Positions 15,870-24,855 of a stretch of DNA of 64,000 bases are shown here, piece after piece (position 1 is the stretch's first letter; each line of letters begins with the position of its first letter). The stretch comes from JAUMBM01 sp964441755 (GTDB taxonomy: Bacteria > Bacteroidota > Bacteroidia > Chitinophagales > Saprospiraceae). Location of the stretch: assembly GCA_964441755.1 (NCBI GenBank), contig CAYTVG010000001.1, positions 372,001 through 436,000 of the forward strand. Direction: 5' to 3'. The translations under genes were made by a program, and so were the position numbers. The notes beneath the pieces are model-generated. The model saw only the letters and a program-made list of their open reading frames with translations. It was not told the DNA's origin and did not search any database.

Positions 15870-17075
15870 ATGTTTGAACATCCTATCTTCGATATTGCCA
15901 TTGGTCTTGTACTGGTCTATGCATTGCTAAGTATTATTGTTTCCATCCTCATAGAGATGTGGAACCAGTATCGGCAGTCGCGTGGCAAGCTGTTGGTTGT
16001 TGCCATCAAGCAACTGCTCAAAGATCCTTTAAATAAGCATTACGGGGAATTGCTGCTGGAGCATTTTTTGATCAAAAATCTGTGCAATCCCGATGACCGG
16101 CGGCCCCCGCAATACATTTCTGCTAACCTTTTTGCCGAGGCATTGATTGATATTATTGCCCAGCAGGCCCGGCACACTTTTGTGACGCTTGAGCTCCCTA
16201 AGGTTGGTGAGCGGGGTGTGGAGCTCTCTGTTGCAACCGACAGCTCCGAGCGGACAATCAACGAACGGGATTCGGCTGGCGGTGAGCGGGAGGCATCTGT
16301 TAAGGAGGTCATTCATCGCTTCAAACTCGGGCTGGAGGCTATGGAGCCCAGTCCGCTGAGAGATGCACTGTTTTCAATGTACGACAAGTCCGGTCAGGAT
16401 TATGACAAACTCAAAACCCGGCTGGAGACTTGGTACGATGACTATATGGAGCGCGTGTCCGGCTGGTACAAACGTCGGCAGGGAAAAAATGCGCTTATCT
16501 TCGGATTTTTGGTTGCTATTGGGCTGAATGTCGACAGTCTTCACCTGCTGCACTCGCTGAGTATGGATGAGGGGCTTCGGCAGGAATTGAATGATATGGC
16601 TGTCAGGGTTGCCGATGATTATGAAGCGCTGGCTGATTCGTCAAGAAAGGAGGTGCTTGTGCTTGAGGCGTTGGTGAATGTCTACGGACCCGACAGTCTG
16701 AGCGATACAGATAAGTTGCTAATCCGCAGTCGTATACAACTACAGGATTCTCTTGCCAACAGTTACCTGGTGCGGGCAGACAGTGTGCTGGGGATATTAT
16801 CGGATCTGACTGTCCCCATCGGCTGGTCGGCGCAATCAGCGCCCCTAAGCTGGCGGCGATCGGAGGACAGCCTGTCGGTTGCACCTGCTCCCCGGCAGGC
16901 TGCCGGCCTGTTGGCCTACAATCAGCGGCGCAACAGTCAGTGGAGTATTTGGTACTTTATAGGTATTGCCATCACGGGATTTGCGCTCAGTACGGGGGCA
17001 CCATTTTGGTTTGATGTTTTGCTGAAGCTTGTCAATATCCGTCGTGCGGGGGGGAAGCCTTCTGCGAGTCAATGA
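15870..17075 (+). CDS. membrane protein of unknown function
   Basis: 401 residues with an N-terminal membrane helix (IAIGLVLVYALLSIIVSILI), a long soluble charged middle, a second hydrophobic stretch (NALIFGFLVAIGL, about 210-222) and a C-terminal helix (WYFIGIAITGFALSTGAPFWFDVL) ending LVNIRRAGGKP. The last motif recurs in conserved hypothetical proteins of several phyla. The central region (residues 220-340) is helical and probably extracytoplasmic. No catalytic motif is visible. It may be co-transcribed with the preceding oxidoreductase. Confidence 0.7.
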   Translation: MFEHPIFDIAIGLVLVYALLSIIVSILIEMWNQYRQSRGKLLVVAIKQLLKDPLNKHYGELLLEHFLIKNLCNPDDRRPPQYISANLFAEALIDIIAQQARHTFVTLELPKVGERGVELSVATDSSERTINERDSAGGEREASVKEVIHRFKLGLEAMEPSPLRDALFSMYDKSGQDYDKLKTRLETWYDDYMERVSGWYKRRQGKNALIFGFLVAIGLNVDSLHLLHSLSMDEGLRQELNDMAVRVADDYEALADSSRKEVLVLEALVNVYGPDSLSDTDKLLIRSRIQLQDSLANSYLVRADSVLGILSDLTVPIGWSAQSAPLSWRRSEDSLSVAPAPRQAAGLLAYNQRRNSQWSIWYFIGIAITGFALSTGAPFWFDVLLKLVNIRRAGGKPSASQ

Positions 17076-17217
17076 AGGTTGCCCGGGATCGCCAGGAACT
17101 GGTAGTGCGTGCATTGGCTGCTGACCAGCACATACGTCCCCTCTCTGATTGGGTCACCGAGCAATCAAAATACAACCAACGGACGAGCGTTTTTACCTCA
17201 CAAGCAGGAATTACTCC

Positions 17218-18552
17218 ATGGAAAAACCTTTCACGAACGTGCACATGCACGTTTTCAATACAGATTGCGCGCCGGAGCGCTTTTTTCGCATCCTCTCCTC
17301 CGGCCTTGTCAACCCCATAGCGGGGCCAGTCAAGGGGCTTATAGAATCGAGGGCTGGGCGTGCCATACTCAGATCATTGCACCAGATGATGGGCAGTAGG
17401 GATGAGCAGCGGCGCATGGCCAGGCTGTTGTCATTTGTGCAGATTGGCAGCAAAAATTCGCAGTTAGAGATATTTCAGCTTGCCCTGGAGGCTGCCAATC
17501 AGTTTGATTCATCAGCAAGGCTTGTTGGACTGACGATGAATATGGATTATATGGATGCTCACCAGCATCTGCGCCGGTCTTTTGAAACGCAGTTGGAAGA
17601 GGTTCGCGATATTAAACGCTACTACCCCGATCGCTTTTTTCCTTTTTTGGGCGTTGACCCGCGTCATCGCTCAGGAAGAGAGCTGCGCGACTGGGTACAA
17701 CACAACTTCGAAGCCGGCTTTAAGCATCGCGGGAGGGCATATCCCTACTTTTACGGCATCAAACTCTATCCTGCGCAAGGATTTTTCCCTTTTGATCCAC
17801 GGCTCGAAGAGACGCTGGCCTTTGCCGAAGAGCATGATATTCCCATCATGACTCACTGCACCCGCGGTGGATCTATTTATGTAGGCGACAACATACAGTC
17901 GCTCATTCCCCGGGAGCCGCTGATGATTGACCGGGCAGGCAATCAGGCCACGGAGGCGGCCCGTGCCCGTGCCTATGAGCGCATAGCACGCTATTATGAA
18001 GCAGGACATGTAAAGAACAACCGCTACGGGCTCAATGGCGCTGCCTGCGACCTTTTTAGCCATCCGGACAACTACACGCCCCTGCTGGAGGCTTTTCCCC
18101 GCCTAAAAATCTGCCTTGCGCACATGGGTGGCACCACGGAATTTATCGATGCGGAAATTGATAAGCCGACCACCCAAGAGGCAAAATCATTGATCTCGAA
18201 AGAAGGGCAAGCGTTGAGAAAGCTTGAGGGGGGAGCATTGTGGGTAGATATCATTGCCCGCATGATGCGGCAGTACCCACAGTTGTATACCGATGTTTCG
18301 TATTCGGTGAGTGATTTTGATAAAGAGGTGGTCATAGAAAAGCTCACAGCCTTTTTAGGAGACCCTGCCGATGAAAATGCGCTGGGTCGGCGCGTGCTTT
18401 TTGGGACTGATTTTTTTATGACGGAGCAGGAGAAGCAGGAGGTGGATTTATATCGACTCATGCTTGGCAATGAGCGGCTCAAGCCTTGGCTTGCGTTTAT
18501 GACGCGTGAAAACCCCGCCAACTATCTGAGTAATATCCGGGATGTTGTATGA
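17218..18552 (+). CDS. amidohydrolase (metal-dependent TIM-barrel) family protein
   Basis: 444 residues from the ATG at 17218, which places the first metal motif NVHMHVF near the N-terminus; the longer TTG-started ORF has no support. Later ligands are IMTHCTRGG, KICLAHMGG and LFGTDFFM, giving the HxH...H...H...D set of the amidohydrolase-2 family (related to decarboxylase/TIM-barrel hydrolases). It is about 100 residues longer than ACMSD-type members and the substrate cannot be told. Cytosolic, no signal. The stop overlaps the next start by 4 nt (ATGA), so the small membrane protein downstream is translationally coupled. Confidence 0.82.
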   Translation: MEKPFTNVHMHVFNTDCAPERFFRILSSGLVNPIAGPVKGLIESRAGRAILRSLHQMMGSRDEQRRMARLLSFVQIGSKNSQLEIFQLALEAANQFDSSARLVGLTMNMDYMDAHQHLRRSFETQLEEVRDIKRYYPDRFFPFLGVDPRHRSGRELRDWVQHNFEAGFKHRGRAYPYFYGIKLYPAQGFFPFDPRLEETLAFAEEHDIPIMTHCTRGGSIYVGDNIQSLIPREPLMIDRAGNQATEAARARAYERIARYYEAGHVKNNRYGLNGAACDLFSHPDNYTPLLEAFPRLKICLAHMGGTTEFIDAEIDKPTTQEAKSLISKEGQALRKLEGGALWVDIIARMMRQYPQLYTDVSYSVSDFDKEVVIEKLTAFLGDPADENALGRRVLFGTDFFMTEQEKQEVDLYRLMLGNERLKPWLAFMTRENPANYLSNIRDVV

Positions 18553-18965
18553 TGGCAAAAATCCGCAATGCAGGTTTGATAATTTTTTCGCTGTTGGGCT
18601 ACCTTTCATGGGGCGGCGGCAACAGCACCTTTCTGTGGGAGGCTGAGTGGGTGGTCATCAGCAAGCTGCTAACAGATCCTGTAGCGGTACTGCATCCCAT
18701 GACACTGCTGCCGATGACGGGTCAGCTGTTGCTAATAGGCACGCTTTTTCAGGCTAAGCCTGGTCGGTTGCTGACGTATGCAGGTATTGCGTGTTTGGGA
18801 TTGCTGTTGGGGCTTATGCTGTTGGTGGGTCTGTTGGGAGATATGTGGGTTGCTCTTTCTACCCTTCCTTTTTGGGTGCTGGCGATCCGGGCAGTGTGGC
18901 AATTTCGCGGAGACAGGAGTAATCAGGTCGAAAATCAAGGACACACTTCTACGCCCTCCGTATAA
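18549..18965 (+). CDS. small four-TM membrane protein coupled to the amidohydrolase
   Basis: 138 residues with four hydrophobic segments (about 8-22, 48-66, 73-95, 98-114), a conserved-looking YLSWGGGNSTFLWEAE after the first helix, and a charged tail. Its start overlaps the amidohydrolase stop. I recognise no family. Function unknown. Confidence 0.7.
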   Translation: MMAKIRNAGLIIFSLLGYLSWGGGNSTFLWEAEWVVISKLLTDPVAVLHPMTLLPMTGQLLLIGTLFQAKPGRLLTYAGIACLGLLLGLMLLVGLLGDMWVALSTLPFWVLAIRAVWQFRGDRSNQVENQGHTSTPSV

Positions 18966-19127
18966 GGCAATTAAGCTTGGTTTAATCGTATAGGAGGTGT
19001 AATTAATACAGTAGGCGTGAAAATAATTGGTGTAACCGTGTGCCAACAGGGTCCGGGCGACCAATAGTTGCCTATTTTTGCCATACCCGGTACATATTGA
19101 CCAGGGGTGACCGTAAAATGCAGAAAG

Positions 19128-19355
19128 ATGAGAACAATCGTCCTGACGTTAGTTGTGACAGCCTTACTGAGCTGCCGGCAAAAGGAAACTACCGCTACCA
19201 ACTTTGCCAACGACACAGATTACATTTGTGGGATGGCGGTACGGTCGACCTTCACAGATACCTGCACCCATGCGGGCAAGACCTATGCTTTCTGCTCCGC
19301 AGGCTGCAAGGAGGAATTTTTAAAAAACCCCGACAAATATCTGGCAGGCCAATAG
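19128..19355 (+). CDS. YHS-domain lipoprotein
   Basis: 75 residues from the ATG at 19128; the GTG at 19107 only adds a charged extension before the signal. MRTIVLTLVVTALLSC is a lipoprotein signal with the lipid-bearing Cys at 16. The remainder is a YHS domain: DYICGMAV, then YAFCSAGCKEEFLKNPDKYL. YHS domains bind transition metals through these Cys residues and are found in copper and heavy-metal handling proteins. It would be a small periplasmic or surface metal binder. No metal pump is adjacent. Confidence 0.82.
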   Translation: MRTIVLTLVVTALLSCRQKETTATNFANDTDYICGMAVRSTFTDTCTHAGKTYAFCSAGCKEEFLKNPDKYLAGQ

Positions 19356-19442
19356 GCCGCCGGCTGGGATTTTGTCCGCATCCTCAGGGACCGGAGAAGA
19401 TTCAATCGCCTTTCAGGAGGCGTGGTTTGGGCTAATTAGACA

Positions 19443-19472
19443 ATTCTTTGGCGGTTAAGGCCGCCAAAGAAT
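19443..19472. terminator. hairpin after the YHS gene
   Basis: Perfect 12-bp arms ATTCTTTGGCGG / CCGCCAAAGAAT with 6-nt loop, about 88 bp after the YHS stop; no long T-tract. Confidence 0.55.
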
Positions 19473-19601
19473 GTCTTGATACGTCTTTTTGCCTGCAACC
19501 TTTTTTCCAAAGTCTCGTCCTTGTGTTGTAGAATGTAGCATATCTGCCGGGTGGTTTGGTATTTCCGGGCGGGCTTTATTTTTACAAACAAATGATTAAA
19601 C

Positions 19602-20336
19602 ATGAGGAAGGCTAAGTATCTGTTGGCGATGGTTTTATTTGCTGTCGCGCTGTTGCCGCTAAGCGCGCAGCGATGGGGAACGAACAAGGGCATCAGCGGA
19701 GAAGGGGCGTTGGTACGAAAAACGCTGGACCTGGCTGCTATAAGTGGTGTCGAATTGGCTGTTTCAGGTAATGTATATGTGCGACAGGGCAACAGTCAGT
19801 CTGTGGAGGTGGAGGCGCAGGCCAATATCATCGAACTGCTTAGCAGGGATGTCAGCAATGGCAACTGGAAAATTCGTTTCACGCAAAATGTGCGGGATTA
19901 TGGCCGCCTGAATGTCTATATCACGGTGGTTGACCTAAAAATGCTGGCGGTGAGTGGCTCCGGCAATTTGCGTACGGAAACACCCATACAAGCGGAGGAG
20001 GCTGTCAAGCTTATAATCAGCGGCTCGGGGGATATCGAGGCGACGCTGGAGGCTAAGTCCGCTATGGCTGTCATCAGCGGCTCCGGTGGCATTGCACTGA
20101 AGGGTAAGGCGCAAAATTTTGAGGGGGTAATCAGCGGCTCTGGTCATATCGATGCCTTTGGCCTGGTGTCGACGGAGGCGCGGGTAACGCTCAGTGGCTC
20201 GGGCAATTGTGAGGTCAATGTTGCGGAATTGCTGCAGGTAACTTCTTCGGGTTCCGGTAGTGTTTATTATTCCGGCAGCCCTCGGATTAACTCCCGTATC
20301 AGTGGTTCGGGCGATGTTGTGGCAAAGAACTGGTAG
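19602..20336 (+). CDS. DUF2807 'GIN'-domain exported adhesin-like protein
   Basis: 244 residues with a signal peptide (LLAMVLFAVALLPLSAQ). The body contains repeated SGSG turns (VSGSGNLR, ISGSGDIE, ISGSGGIA, ISGSGHID, LSGSGNCE, SSGSGSVY, ISGSGDVV) at roughly 20-residue spacing, which is the parallel beta-helix of the head GIN domain (DUF2807). The family is abundant in Bacteroidota and is thought to be cell-surface or periplasmic; no enzymatic role is established. The gene is alone between two non-coding stretches, and dispersed repeat copy A follows. Confidence 0.88.
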   Translation: MRKAKYLLAMVLFAVALLPLSAQRWGTNKGISGEGALVRKTLDLAAISGVELAVSGNVYVRQGNSQSVEVEAQANIIELLSRDVSNGNWKIRFTQNVRDYGRLNVYITVVDLKMLAVSGSGNLRTETPIQAEEAVKLIISGSGDIEATLEAKSAMAVISGSGGIALKGKAQNFEGVISGSGHIDAFGLVSTEARVTLSGSGNCEVNVAELLQVTSSGSGSVYYSGSPRINSRISGSGDVVAKNW

Positions 20337-20353
20337 TATTATCTCTGATTAGA

Positions 20354-20491
20354 GCGTATTCGGGTTTTTTACCACGGACAAAAACGGGGTGTCTTTGTGT
20401 GTTTTCACGTTTTTGAAGGGCCATGTGACTACAAAAGGTGAAAGCCCACGGGAAAAATCGTTTGAGATCTGGTAAGAAAACCCCGAATACG
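20354..20491 (+). repeat. dispersed palindromic intergenic repeat, copy A (reference copy)
   Basis: 138 bp with terminal inverted repeats GTATTCGGGTTTTTTACC and GGTAAGAAAACCCCGAATAC. The interior block CACGTTTTTGAAG and, 20 bp on, AAAAGGTGAAAGCCCACGGG are shared with copy B (23364-23518). It lies between two converging genes. Confidence 0.65.
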
Positions 20492-20540
20492 GGCCCACAC
20501 TGTGTCATAGACCGCCCCAGTAACTTTTATGATGAAGGGG

Positions 20541-21785
20541 TTAAAGCATAGATCCTTTGGGGATTTTTGACTGTTGGCCAGTACCCGGACCAGGCATGCG
20601 CCATTGGATAATAAGCGCTGATATGAGCGTGAGGGTACCAATGAGCACAATAGCAGCAGCCAGTCCCAAAAAATCAGCGGTAATTCCCGAGAGCAGGGCG
20701 CCAAATACATACCCTAAGTCCCGCCACAACCTGAAAGTACCTATGCTTTCTGCCCGTTGTGACGGGCTGGTTGCCTGGGCAATGACCGACAAAAAAGTCG
20801 GGTATACCAAGGCTGTACCAATGCCCAGCAGGGCTGACAGGCCTGCCAACAGCACGAAGTGACTGCTGCCAGCTATACACAGAATGGCAATTCCTTGCAG
20901 TAACATGCCCCCAAACAGCATTTTTTTGTGGCTGTAAAGATCCGACATTTTACCGGTAAATAGCTGTCCAATACCCCAGATGGCCGGATAGATGGCTGTG
21001 ATGATGCCTGTCTGTGCCTGGTCATAGCCCAATCCAATGAGGAACATAGGTAGTAGCCCCCAAATCATGCCATCGTTGAGATTGTTGACAAAGCCGGCCT
21101 GGGTGACGGTGCTCAGGGTTTTGTTGTAAAAGCTTGTCTCCCCGAATATATTGCGAAGGGAAGGGCTTAAGTTGGTAGTACTTTCCTGTTGTGCGTGCGT
21201 GCGTGTATCTTTTACCCAGATAACAGAAAGCAGTAGTCCAATGATCGAAATGGCAATACCGAGATAGAACGGATAGGGTGTAATACCGTAGTGGCTAGCC
21301 ACGTAAGCGCTCAAAAAAGCTAGCAACCCTACGGCCAGATAGCCGGCAAACTCGTTGAGTCCCATAGCCAGCCCCCGATCTTTTTCTCCGACCAGATCTA
21401 TTTTCATCACTACTGTGCTGCTCCAGCTTAGTCCCTGACTGACTCCCAGCAGGATATTGGCAGCAATGACCCAGTTCCAGCTGCTGGCATAGATGAGGAG
21501 CAGGGGTACGGGTAGTGCCAGCATCCAGCCAGCGACCAGCAACTGCTTGCGGCCGAAACGGTTGGCAAGGCGACCGGTATAGTAATTGGCTATTGCTTTA
21601 GCCAGACCGAAAGCCATAATGAAAGAAAGTATGGCAGTACTGGAACCAATCCCAAATTTTGTTTCTGCAAATTGAGGAAAAATGGAGCGCTCGAGACCAA
21701 CCATACCACCTACAAAGGCATTGATTATCAATAGTAAGCTGAATTGTTTCCAGTTTTCCTTAAGACCCAGTTGCACGCTATCCAT
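20541..21785 (-). CDS. MFS transporter
   Basis: 414 residues, about 12 membrane helices. The loop 2-3 motif GRLANRFGRKQLL is the major facilitator signature; GLERSIFPQFAE in helix 1-2, and KIDLVGEKDRGLAMGLNEFAGY, mark a conserved subfamily found in many bacteria whose substrate is not established. The gene is transcribed alone; a hairpin pair lies upstream, after the DUF4153 gene, and the dispersed repeat lies downstream. Confidence 0.88.
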   Translation of the reverse strand: MDSVQLGLKENWKQFSLLLIINAFVGGMVGLERSIFPQFAETKFGIGSSTAILSFIMAFGLAKAIANYYTGRLANRFGRKQLLVAGWMLALPVPLLLIYASSWNWVIAANILLGVSQGLSWSSTVVMKIDLVGEKDRGLAMGLNEFAGYLAVGLLAFLSAYVASHYGITPYPFYLGIAISIIGLLLSVIWVKDTRTHAQQESTTNLSPSLRNIFGETSFYNKTLSTVTQAGFVNNLNDGMIWGLLPMFLIGLGYDQAQTGIITAIYPAIWGIGQLFTGKMSDLYSHKKMLFGGMLLQGIAILCIAGSSHFVLLAGLSALLGIGTALVYPTFLSVIAQATSPSQRAESIGTFRLWRDLGYVFGALLSGITADFLGLAAAIVLIGTLTLISALIIQWRMPGPGTGQQSKIPKGSML

Positions 21786-21951
21786 AATATCGCTGTTGAT
21801 GGATCAAAATTCGGTCTCTTGTCGGCCAGATGCTTTAACAATTGATAAATAATGCAGTGCGCAGGTGTTTTGCGTTAAAAATGCCCCTACCTGCCGCAGG
21901 CAGGGCGGGGCGGTGATTTTTTCTCATGTTGCCGCCTTTCGCTATAAAATA

Positions 21952-21997
21952 ACAAGGGCCTTCCGGGATTTTACTCAAAATCCCGGAAGGCCCTTGT
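21952..21997. terminator. 21-bp perfect hairpin (distal of a tandem pair)
   Basis: Arms 21952-21972 and 21977-21997 are perfectly complementary (ACAAGGGCC...GGATTTT / AAAATCCC...CCCTTGT), with a 4-nt ACTC loop. It lies just beyond a second, unrelated hairpin at 22008-22035. Confidence 0.65.
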
Positions 21998-22007
21998 TTG
22001 CAAGACT

Positions 22008-22035
22008 TGTGTCGGCAGCCTCAGCTGCCGACACA
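22008..22035 (-). terminator. 12-bp hairpin directly after the DUF4153 gene
   Basis: Perfect arms TGTGTCGGCAGC / GCTGCCGACACA with loop CTCA, one base from the DUF4153 stop at 22037 on the minus strand. Confidence 0.65.
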
Positions 22036-22036
22036 T

Positions 22037-23329
22037 TTATTTAAACCCAAACAGCAGGGGGAGTAAAAAGACAATAATGGCGGTCCAAAGCCCATATACA
22101 GGCATATAGTTGGCCATGCTGCGTTCCACTTTTTCAATCCCCTCCCGGCCCCTCAGCACGTTGCCGAGTTGATAAGCAACCAACAGCAGGTTAGCGAGTA
22201 TGAGCAGATTGCCGCCCATAACAGCTATCCGGTTGGGCGTGAGGCCATATTCGAGCAATCGGAAGGCGATGGCGGAGAGGGCGATGCCATTGTCGATGAT
22301 GGCCAGCACAGAGAGACCAAAGAGGAATAAAAGATTGATTCGCTGCCCTGTTTGCCGGGTAGCCTCGCCCAGGGAGAAGAGAATGAGCGCCATCACGGCA
22401 ATAAGCAGGAGGTTGAAGAGCAGCAGGAATTCACGGTCATTGTAAGGATCTTTGCCGCTGTAGATGACTGCTATCAGAAAAATGAGCAGCGTCAGGAAAA
22501 CGAGGGGCGTGAAGATTCGGGCAATGACCGGGGAAATCTTGCTGACGAGCTGTGCATTGTTTTGTACGAGAAAAGTACCCACAATGGGTACGGCGGGTAG
22601 CCCCCATACAGCTATGTAGTTGAAATAAAATTCTTCAATATCGATGTCGATCAGGTGAAATAAACCTATGGTTATACCAGTGAAGAGCGCCCCTGAGAGC
22701 GCAATCACTGCCGACATGACGACCAAATCTCCATTGAAACGCAGAAAATCTATCCTTTTGGCAGGGCTGTTGTACTGCTCACCGAGGTAGGCATAGCCCA
22801 TGATGACCCATAGAAAGAGAGGCAGGTGGATGCAGGCCAGTATGAGGGTATCACTGTTGTCGTTGTTGGGCAGTAGGTTTATGTAGACAGCAGAGACGGC
22901 GGTGGCGATCAGAGGGACAAGCCATTGACGCAGGTTAAGCTGCTGTCGCCAGCTAAAATAGGCAGCCAACAGGGGTAAGACAATCAGGGATATGTTGCGG
23001 GGGAAGAAAAAATCTTCGTCTATGCCAGCGAAATTGGGAATCTTGGCGATGAAGCCGGCAATGATTATGGCAATGACAATGAAAGTACGCTCGTGGTTGC
23101 TGCCCCAGGAGATTTCATCTTGCCGAAAATTGAGGCGCTCATACCAGGTCTGTGCAATAGCGTGCTGCCGTATGTCGGGGTATACTATTTTGAATGCGCG
23201 CTGAAAGAGCGTCTTGTTCTGTCGATAGAGCTGCTCAAGTTGTGCGGGTTTATCGAGATTGTCCAGTATGGTTGCCTGAAGCAGATCCACAGCTTCGGCA
23301 GTGGACGGGTTTACTGATTGCATAGACAT
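22037..23329 (-). CDS. DUF4153 polytopic membrane protein
   Basis: 430 residues with a soluble N-terminal ~85 residues and about ten membrane helices. The blocks FLRFNGDLVVMSAVIALSG, FYFNYIAVWGLPAVPIVGTF and AFRLLEYGLTPNRIAVMGGN match DUF4153, an uncharacterised integral membrane family. The start MSMQS is weakly supported. No obvious partner gene is nearby; dispersed repeat copy B lies in its upstream region. Confidence 0.78.
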   Translation of the reverse strand: MSMQSVNPSTAEAVDLLQATILDNLDKPAQLEQLYRQNKTLFQRAFKIVYPDIRQHAIAQTWYERLNFRQDEISWGSNHERTFIVIAIIIAGFIAKIPNFAGIDEDFFFPRNISLIVLPLLAAYFSWRQQLNLRQWLVPLIATAVSAVYINLLPNNDNSDTLILACIHLPLFLWVIMGYAYLGEQYNSPAKRIDFLRFNGDLVVMSAVIALSGALFTGITIGLFHLIDIDIEEFYFNYIAVWGLPAVPIVGTFLVQNNAQLVSKISPVIARIFTPLVFLTLLIFLIAVIYSGKDPYNDREFLLLFNLLLIAVMALILFSLGEATRQTGQRINLLFLFGLSVLAIIDNGIALSAIAFRLLEYGLTPNRIAVMGGNLLILANLLLVAYQLGNVLRGREGIEKVERSMANYMPVYGLWTAIIVFLLPLLFGFK

Positions 23330-23363
23330 TGATTGATAGAATGGTAAATTGTGATACGATTAA

Positions 23364-23518
23364 TGCTTTTCGGGATTTATTGCCGGGGGCAGCGGGATGT
23401 GTTTTTAGTGGATTTCTACGTTTTGAAGCAACACAGAAGGCAATTACGCGATGAAAAAGGTGAAAATCCACAGGCAAAGACCTCGTTTTGGGGACTGGGC
23501 AGAAAATATTGAACACCC
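23364..23518 (+). repeat. dispersed palindromic intergenic repeat, copy B
   Basis: About 155 bp between the winged-helix gene's 3' end and the DUF4153 start. It shares TACGTTTTGAAG, AAAAAGGTGAAAATCCACAGG (20-base core), TCGTTT and CTGG..AGAAAA in the same order as copy A, and CTTTTCGGGATTTATTGCCGG with the left end of copy C; the ends are more worn. Confidence 0.6.
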
Positions 23519-23520
23519 TC

Positions 23521-23820
23521 TTAGACAGATTTGCTGATGAGTTTCTCAAGTGCGTCCAGGTGTTCGCTAAAGGCCTTTTTACCTGCAGGGGTAACGGAAT
23601 AAGATGTATTAGGCTTTTTGCCAATAAACTGCTTTTTTACCTGTATGTAGTCAAGCTTTTCAAGGGCGGTAATATGGCTGGCGATGTTCCCATCAGTAAG
23701 CTGTAGTTGCTCCTTGATAGAGGCAAAGTCGACGGTTTCATTGACCATGAGAATTGACATAATCCCCAGGCGTACCCGACTCTCAAAAGCCTTATTTAAA
23801 CCTTGAAGGAGATTGTTCAC
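23521..23820 (-). CDS. winged-helix transcriptional regulator (MarR/HTH_34-like)
   Basis: 99 residues from GTG at 23820, whose first four bases overlap the upstream gene's stop (GTGA), the usual coupled arrangement; the longer ORF would run 90 nt into that gene. The fold is a winged helix: ESRVRLGIMSILMV, VDFASIKEQLQLTDGNIASHITALEKLDYI (recognition helix TDGNIASHI) and the wing KKPNTSYSVTPAGKKAF. Family members regulate a co-transcribed membrane protein gene in many Bacteroidota. An inverted repeat in the shared promoter (24482-24515) is the likely operator. Confidence 0.82.
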   Translation of the reverse strand: MNNLLQGLNKAFESRVRLGIMSILMVNETVDFASIKEQLQLTDGNIASHITALEKLDYIQVKKQFIGKKPNTSYSVTPAGKKAFSEHLDALEKLISKSV

Positions 23821-24455
23821 TGCTCGTATTTGAAGTAGATGGTCAATCCGTAAATGATATGTAAAACACCAAAACCAAACCCCCAGAATAGCAAACCGTA
23901 GTCGAGCCAATAGGAAGCCAGTAAGCCTGTAGCCATGTTGAGTAATCCCAGATAGCGGACATCGTCAATAGTATATTTGCTGGCATTGATAAGCGCCAGC
24001 CCATAAAACAGCAAAGTTACCGGTGGCAACAACTCAAAATGCCCGTGGTAGAGAAGTGAGAGACAAAAAATGCCACCAGCGACCAAAGGAATGAAAAGAT
24101 TGCCTGCCAGCCGTCTGGCTGTCATGTCCCAGACGGGTTGCTGTTGTTTTCGGGCTTTCTGCGCGGCCATAGCTATGCCGGTGATCAGCGAAACCAGCAG
24201 TACGATAGCAGCATCTGCAATAAAAAAACGCATGAAGACAAAATCAAGGCTGCCGTCAGCCGTGGTAACAAGCTGCCGGTAACCACCGGCTGTCAATGGC
24301 AATTTCATGAAAATATAGGCAGCTGCTACACCTGCCAGGGCAATGATGCCTACTACAACACCCGCAAGTCCACTCAAAGCTTGAAATCGCGAGGAGCGCT
24401 CCATCAGCGTCCTGATCTCACGAAGGGTATCTAAATGATCTGGTTGCTTACTCAT
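23817..24455 (-). CDS. membrane protein paired with a winged-helix regulator
   Basis: 212 residues from the ATG at 24455 (MSKQPDHL); the longer ORF would include the promoter's -7 box. Charged N-terminal helix LREIRTLMERSSRFQALSG is followed by about six membrane helices. This type of protein, always next to a small winged-helix gene, is common in Bacteroidota; its role is unknown. Promoter at 24485-24515. Confidence 0.75.
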   Translation of the reverse strand: MSKQPDHLDTLREIRTLMERSSRFQALSGLAGVVVGIIALAGVAAAYIFMKLPLTAGGYRQLVTTADGSLDFVFMRFFIADAAIVLLVSLITGIAMAAQKARKQQQPVWDMTARRLAGNLFIPLVAGGIFCLSLLYHGHFELLPPVTLLFYGLALINASKYTIDDVRYLGLLNMATGLLASYWLDYGLLFWGFGFGVLHIIYGLTIYFKYEQ

Positions 24456-24481
24456 TAAAGTTATTTTAAAAGAACTTTGAG

Positions 24482-24515
24482 TTGCAAAGTTAATGCTTGC
24501 GTACATACTTTGCAA
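24482..24515 (-). promoter_or_regulatory. promoter with overlapping inverted-repeat operator
   Basis: Minus strand: TTG (24515-24513), 20-nt spacer, TAACTTTG (24492-24485), 30 nt before the ATG at 24455. The same bases carry a perfect 9-bp inverted repeat TTGCAAAGT (24482-24490) / ACTTTGCAA (24507-24515), so a dimeric repressor bound here would block both boxes; autoregulation by the winged-helix protein is likely. Confidence 0.6.
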
Positions 24516-24613
24516 GTAATTGCAACAACTTTTATTTGTTCATCTAAAAAGCAGGCAGGGACTCTGAGGAAGGCCGCGAAAATTGTAAATCTTGAATTGG
24601 CAAGTAAAAACAA

Positions 24614-24644
24614 AAAAGGAGCCAAGTAAAACTTGACTCCTTTT
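24614..24644 (-). terminator. terminator of tRNA-Asp
   Basis: Stem AAAAGGAG(C)CAAG / CTTG(A)CTCCTTTT, 5-nt loop, A-rich on the plus strand so that the minus-strand transcript ends in Us just after the tRNA. Confidence 0.7.
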
Positions 24645-24645
24645 G

Positions 24646-24719
24646 CGGACCGGACGGGACTCGAACCCGCGACCTCCGGCGTGACAGGCCGGCATTCTAA
24701 CCGACTGAACTACCGATCC
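24646..24719 (-). tRNA. tRNA-Asp (GTC)
   Basis: 74 nt. Acceptor stem GGATCGG / CCGGTCC with one T-G pair, D-arm GTTCAGTCGGTTAGAAT, anticodon stem CCGGC / GCCGG with loop CTGTCAC (anticodon GTC) and T-arm GCGGGTTCGAGTCCCGT. CCA is not encoded. Confidence 0.96.
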
Positions 24720-24756
24720 GTTTTGCTGCGAACGCTTAGTGCGTTCTTAGCGAGTG

Positions 24757-24787
24757 CAAATATATGGCAGGTTTGATTTCTGTGCAA
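24757..24787 (-). promoter_or_regulatory. tRNA-Asp promoter
   Basis: Minus strand TTG (24787-24785), exactly 20 nt, then TATATTTG (24764-24757), about 37 nt before the tRNA 5' end; a full match to the Bacteroidota TTG / TAnnTTTG promoter. Confidence 0.75.
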
Positions 24788-24847
24788 GATCTTTTTAAAA
24801 AAAATGTAAAAAAAGTGTGCTGATATGCGCTACTGCCGCCAATGTAT

Positions 24848-24855
24848 TAACTTTG
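24848..24855 (+). promoter_or_regulatory. -7 element upstream of accA
   Basis: TAACTTTG, 39 nt before the ATG at 24895. No TTG lies at the ideal -33 distance. Its position argues against translation starting further upstream. Confidence 0.45.
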
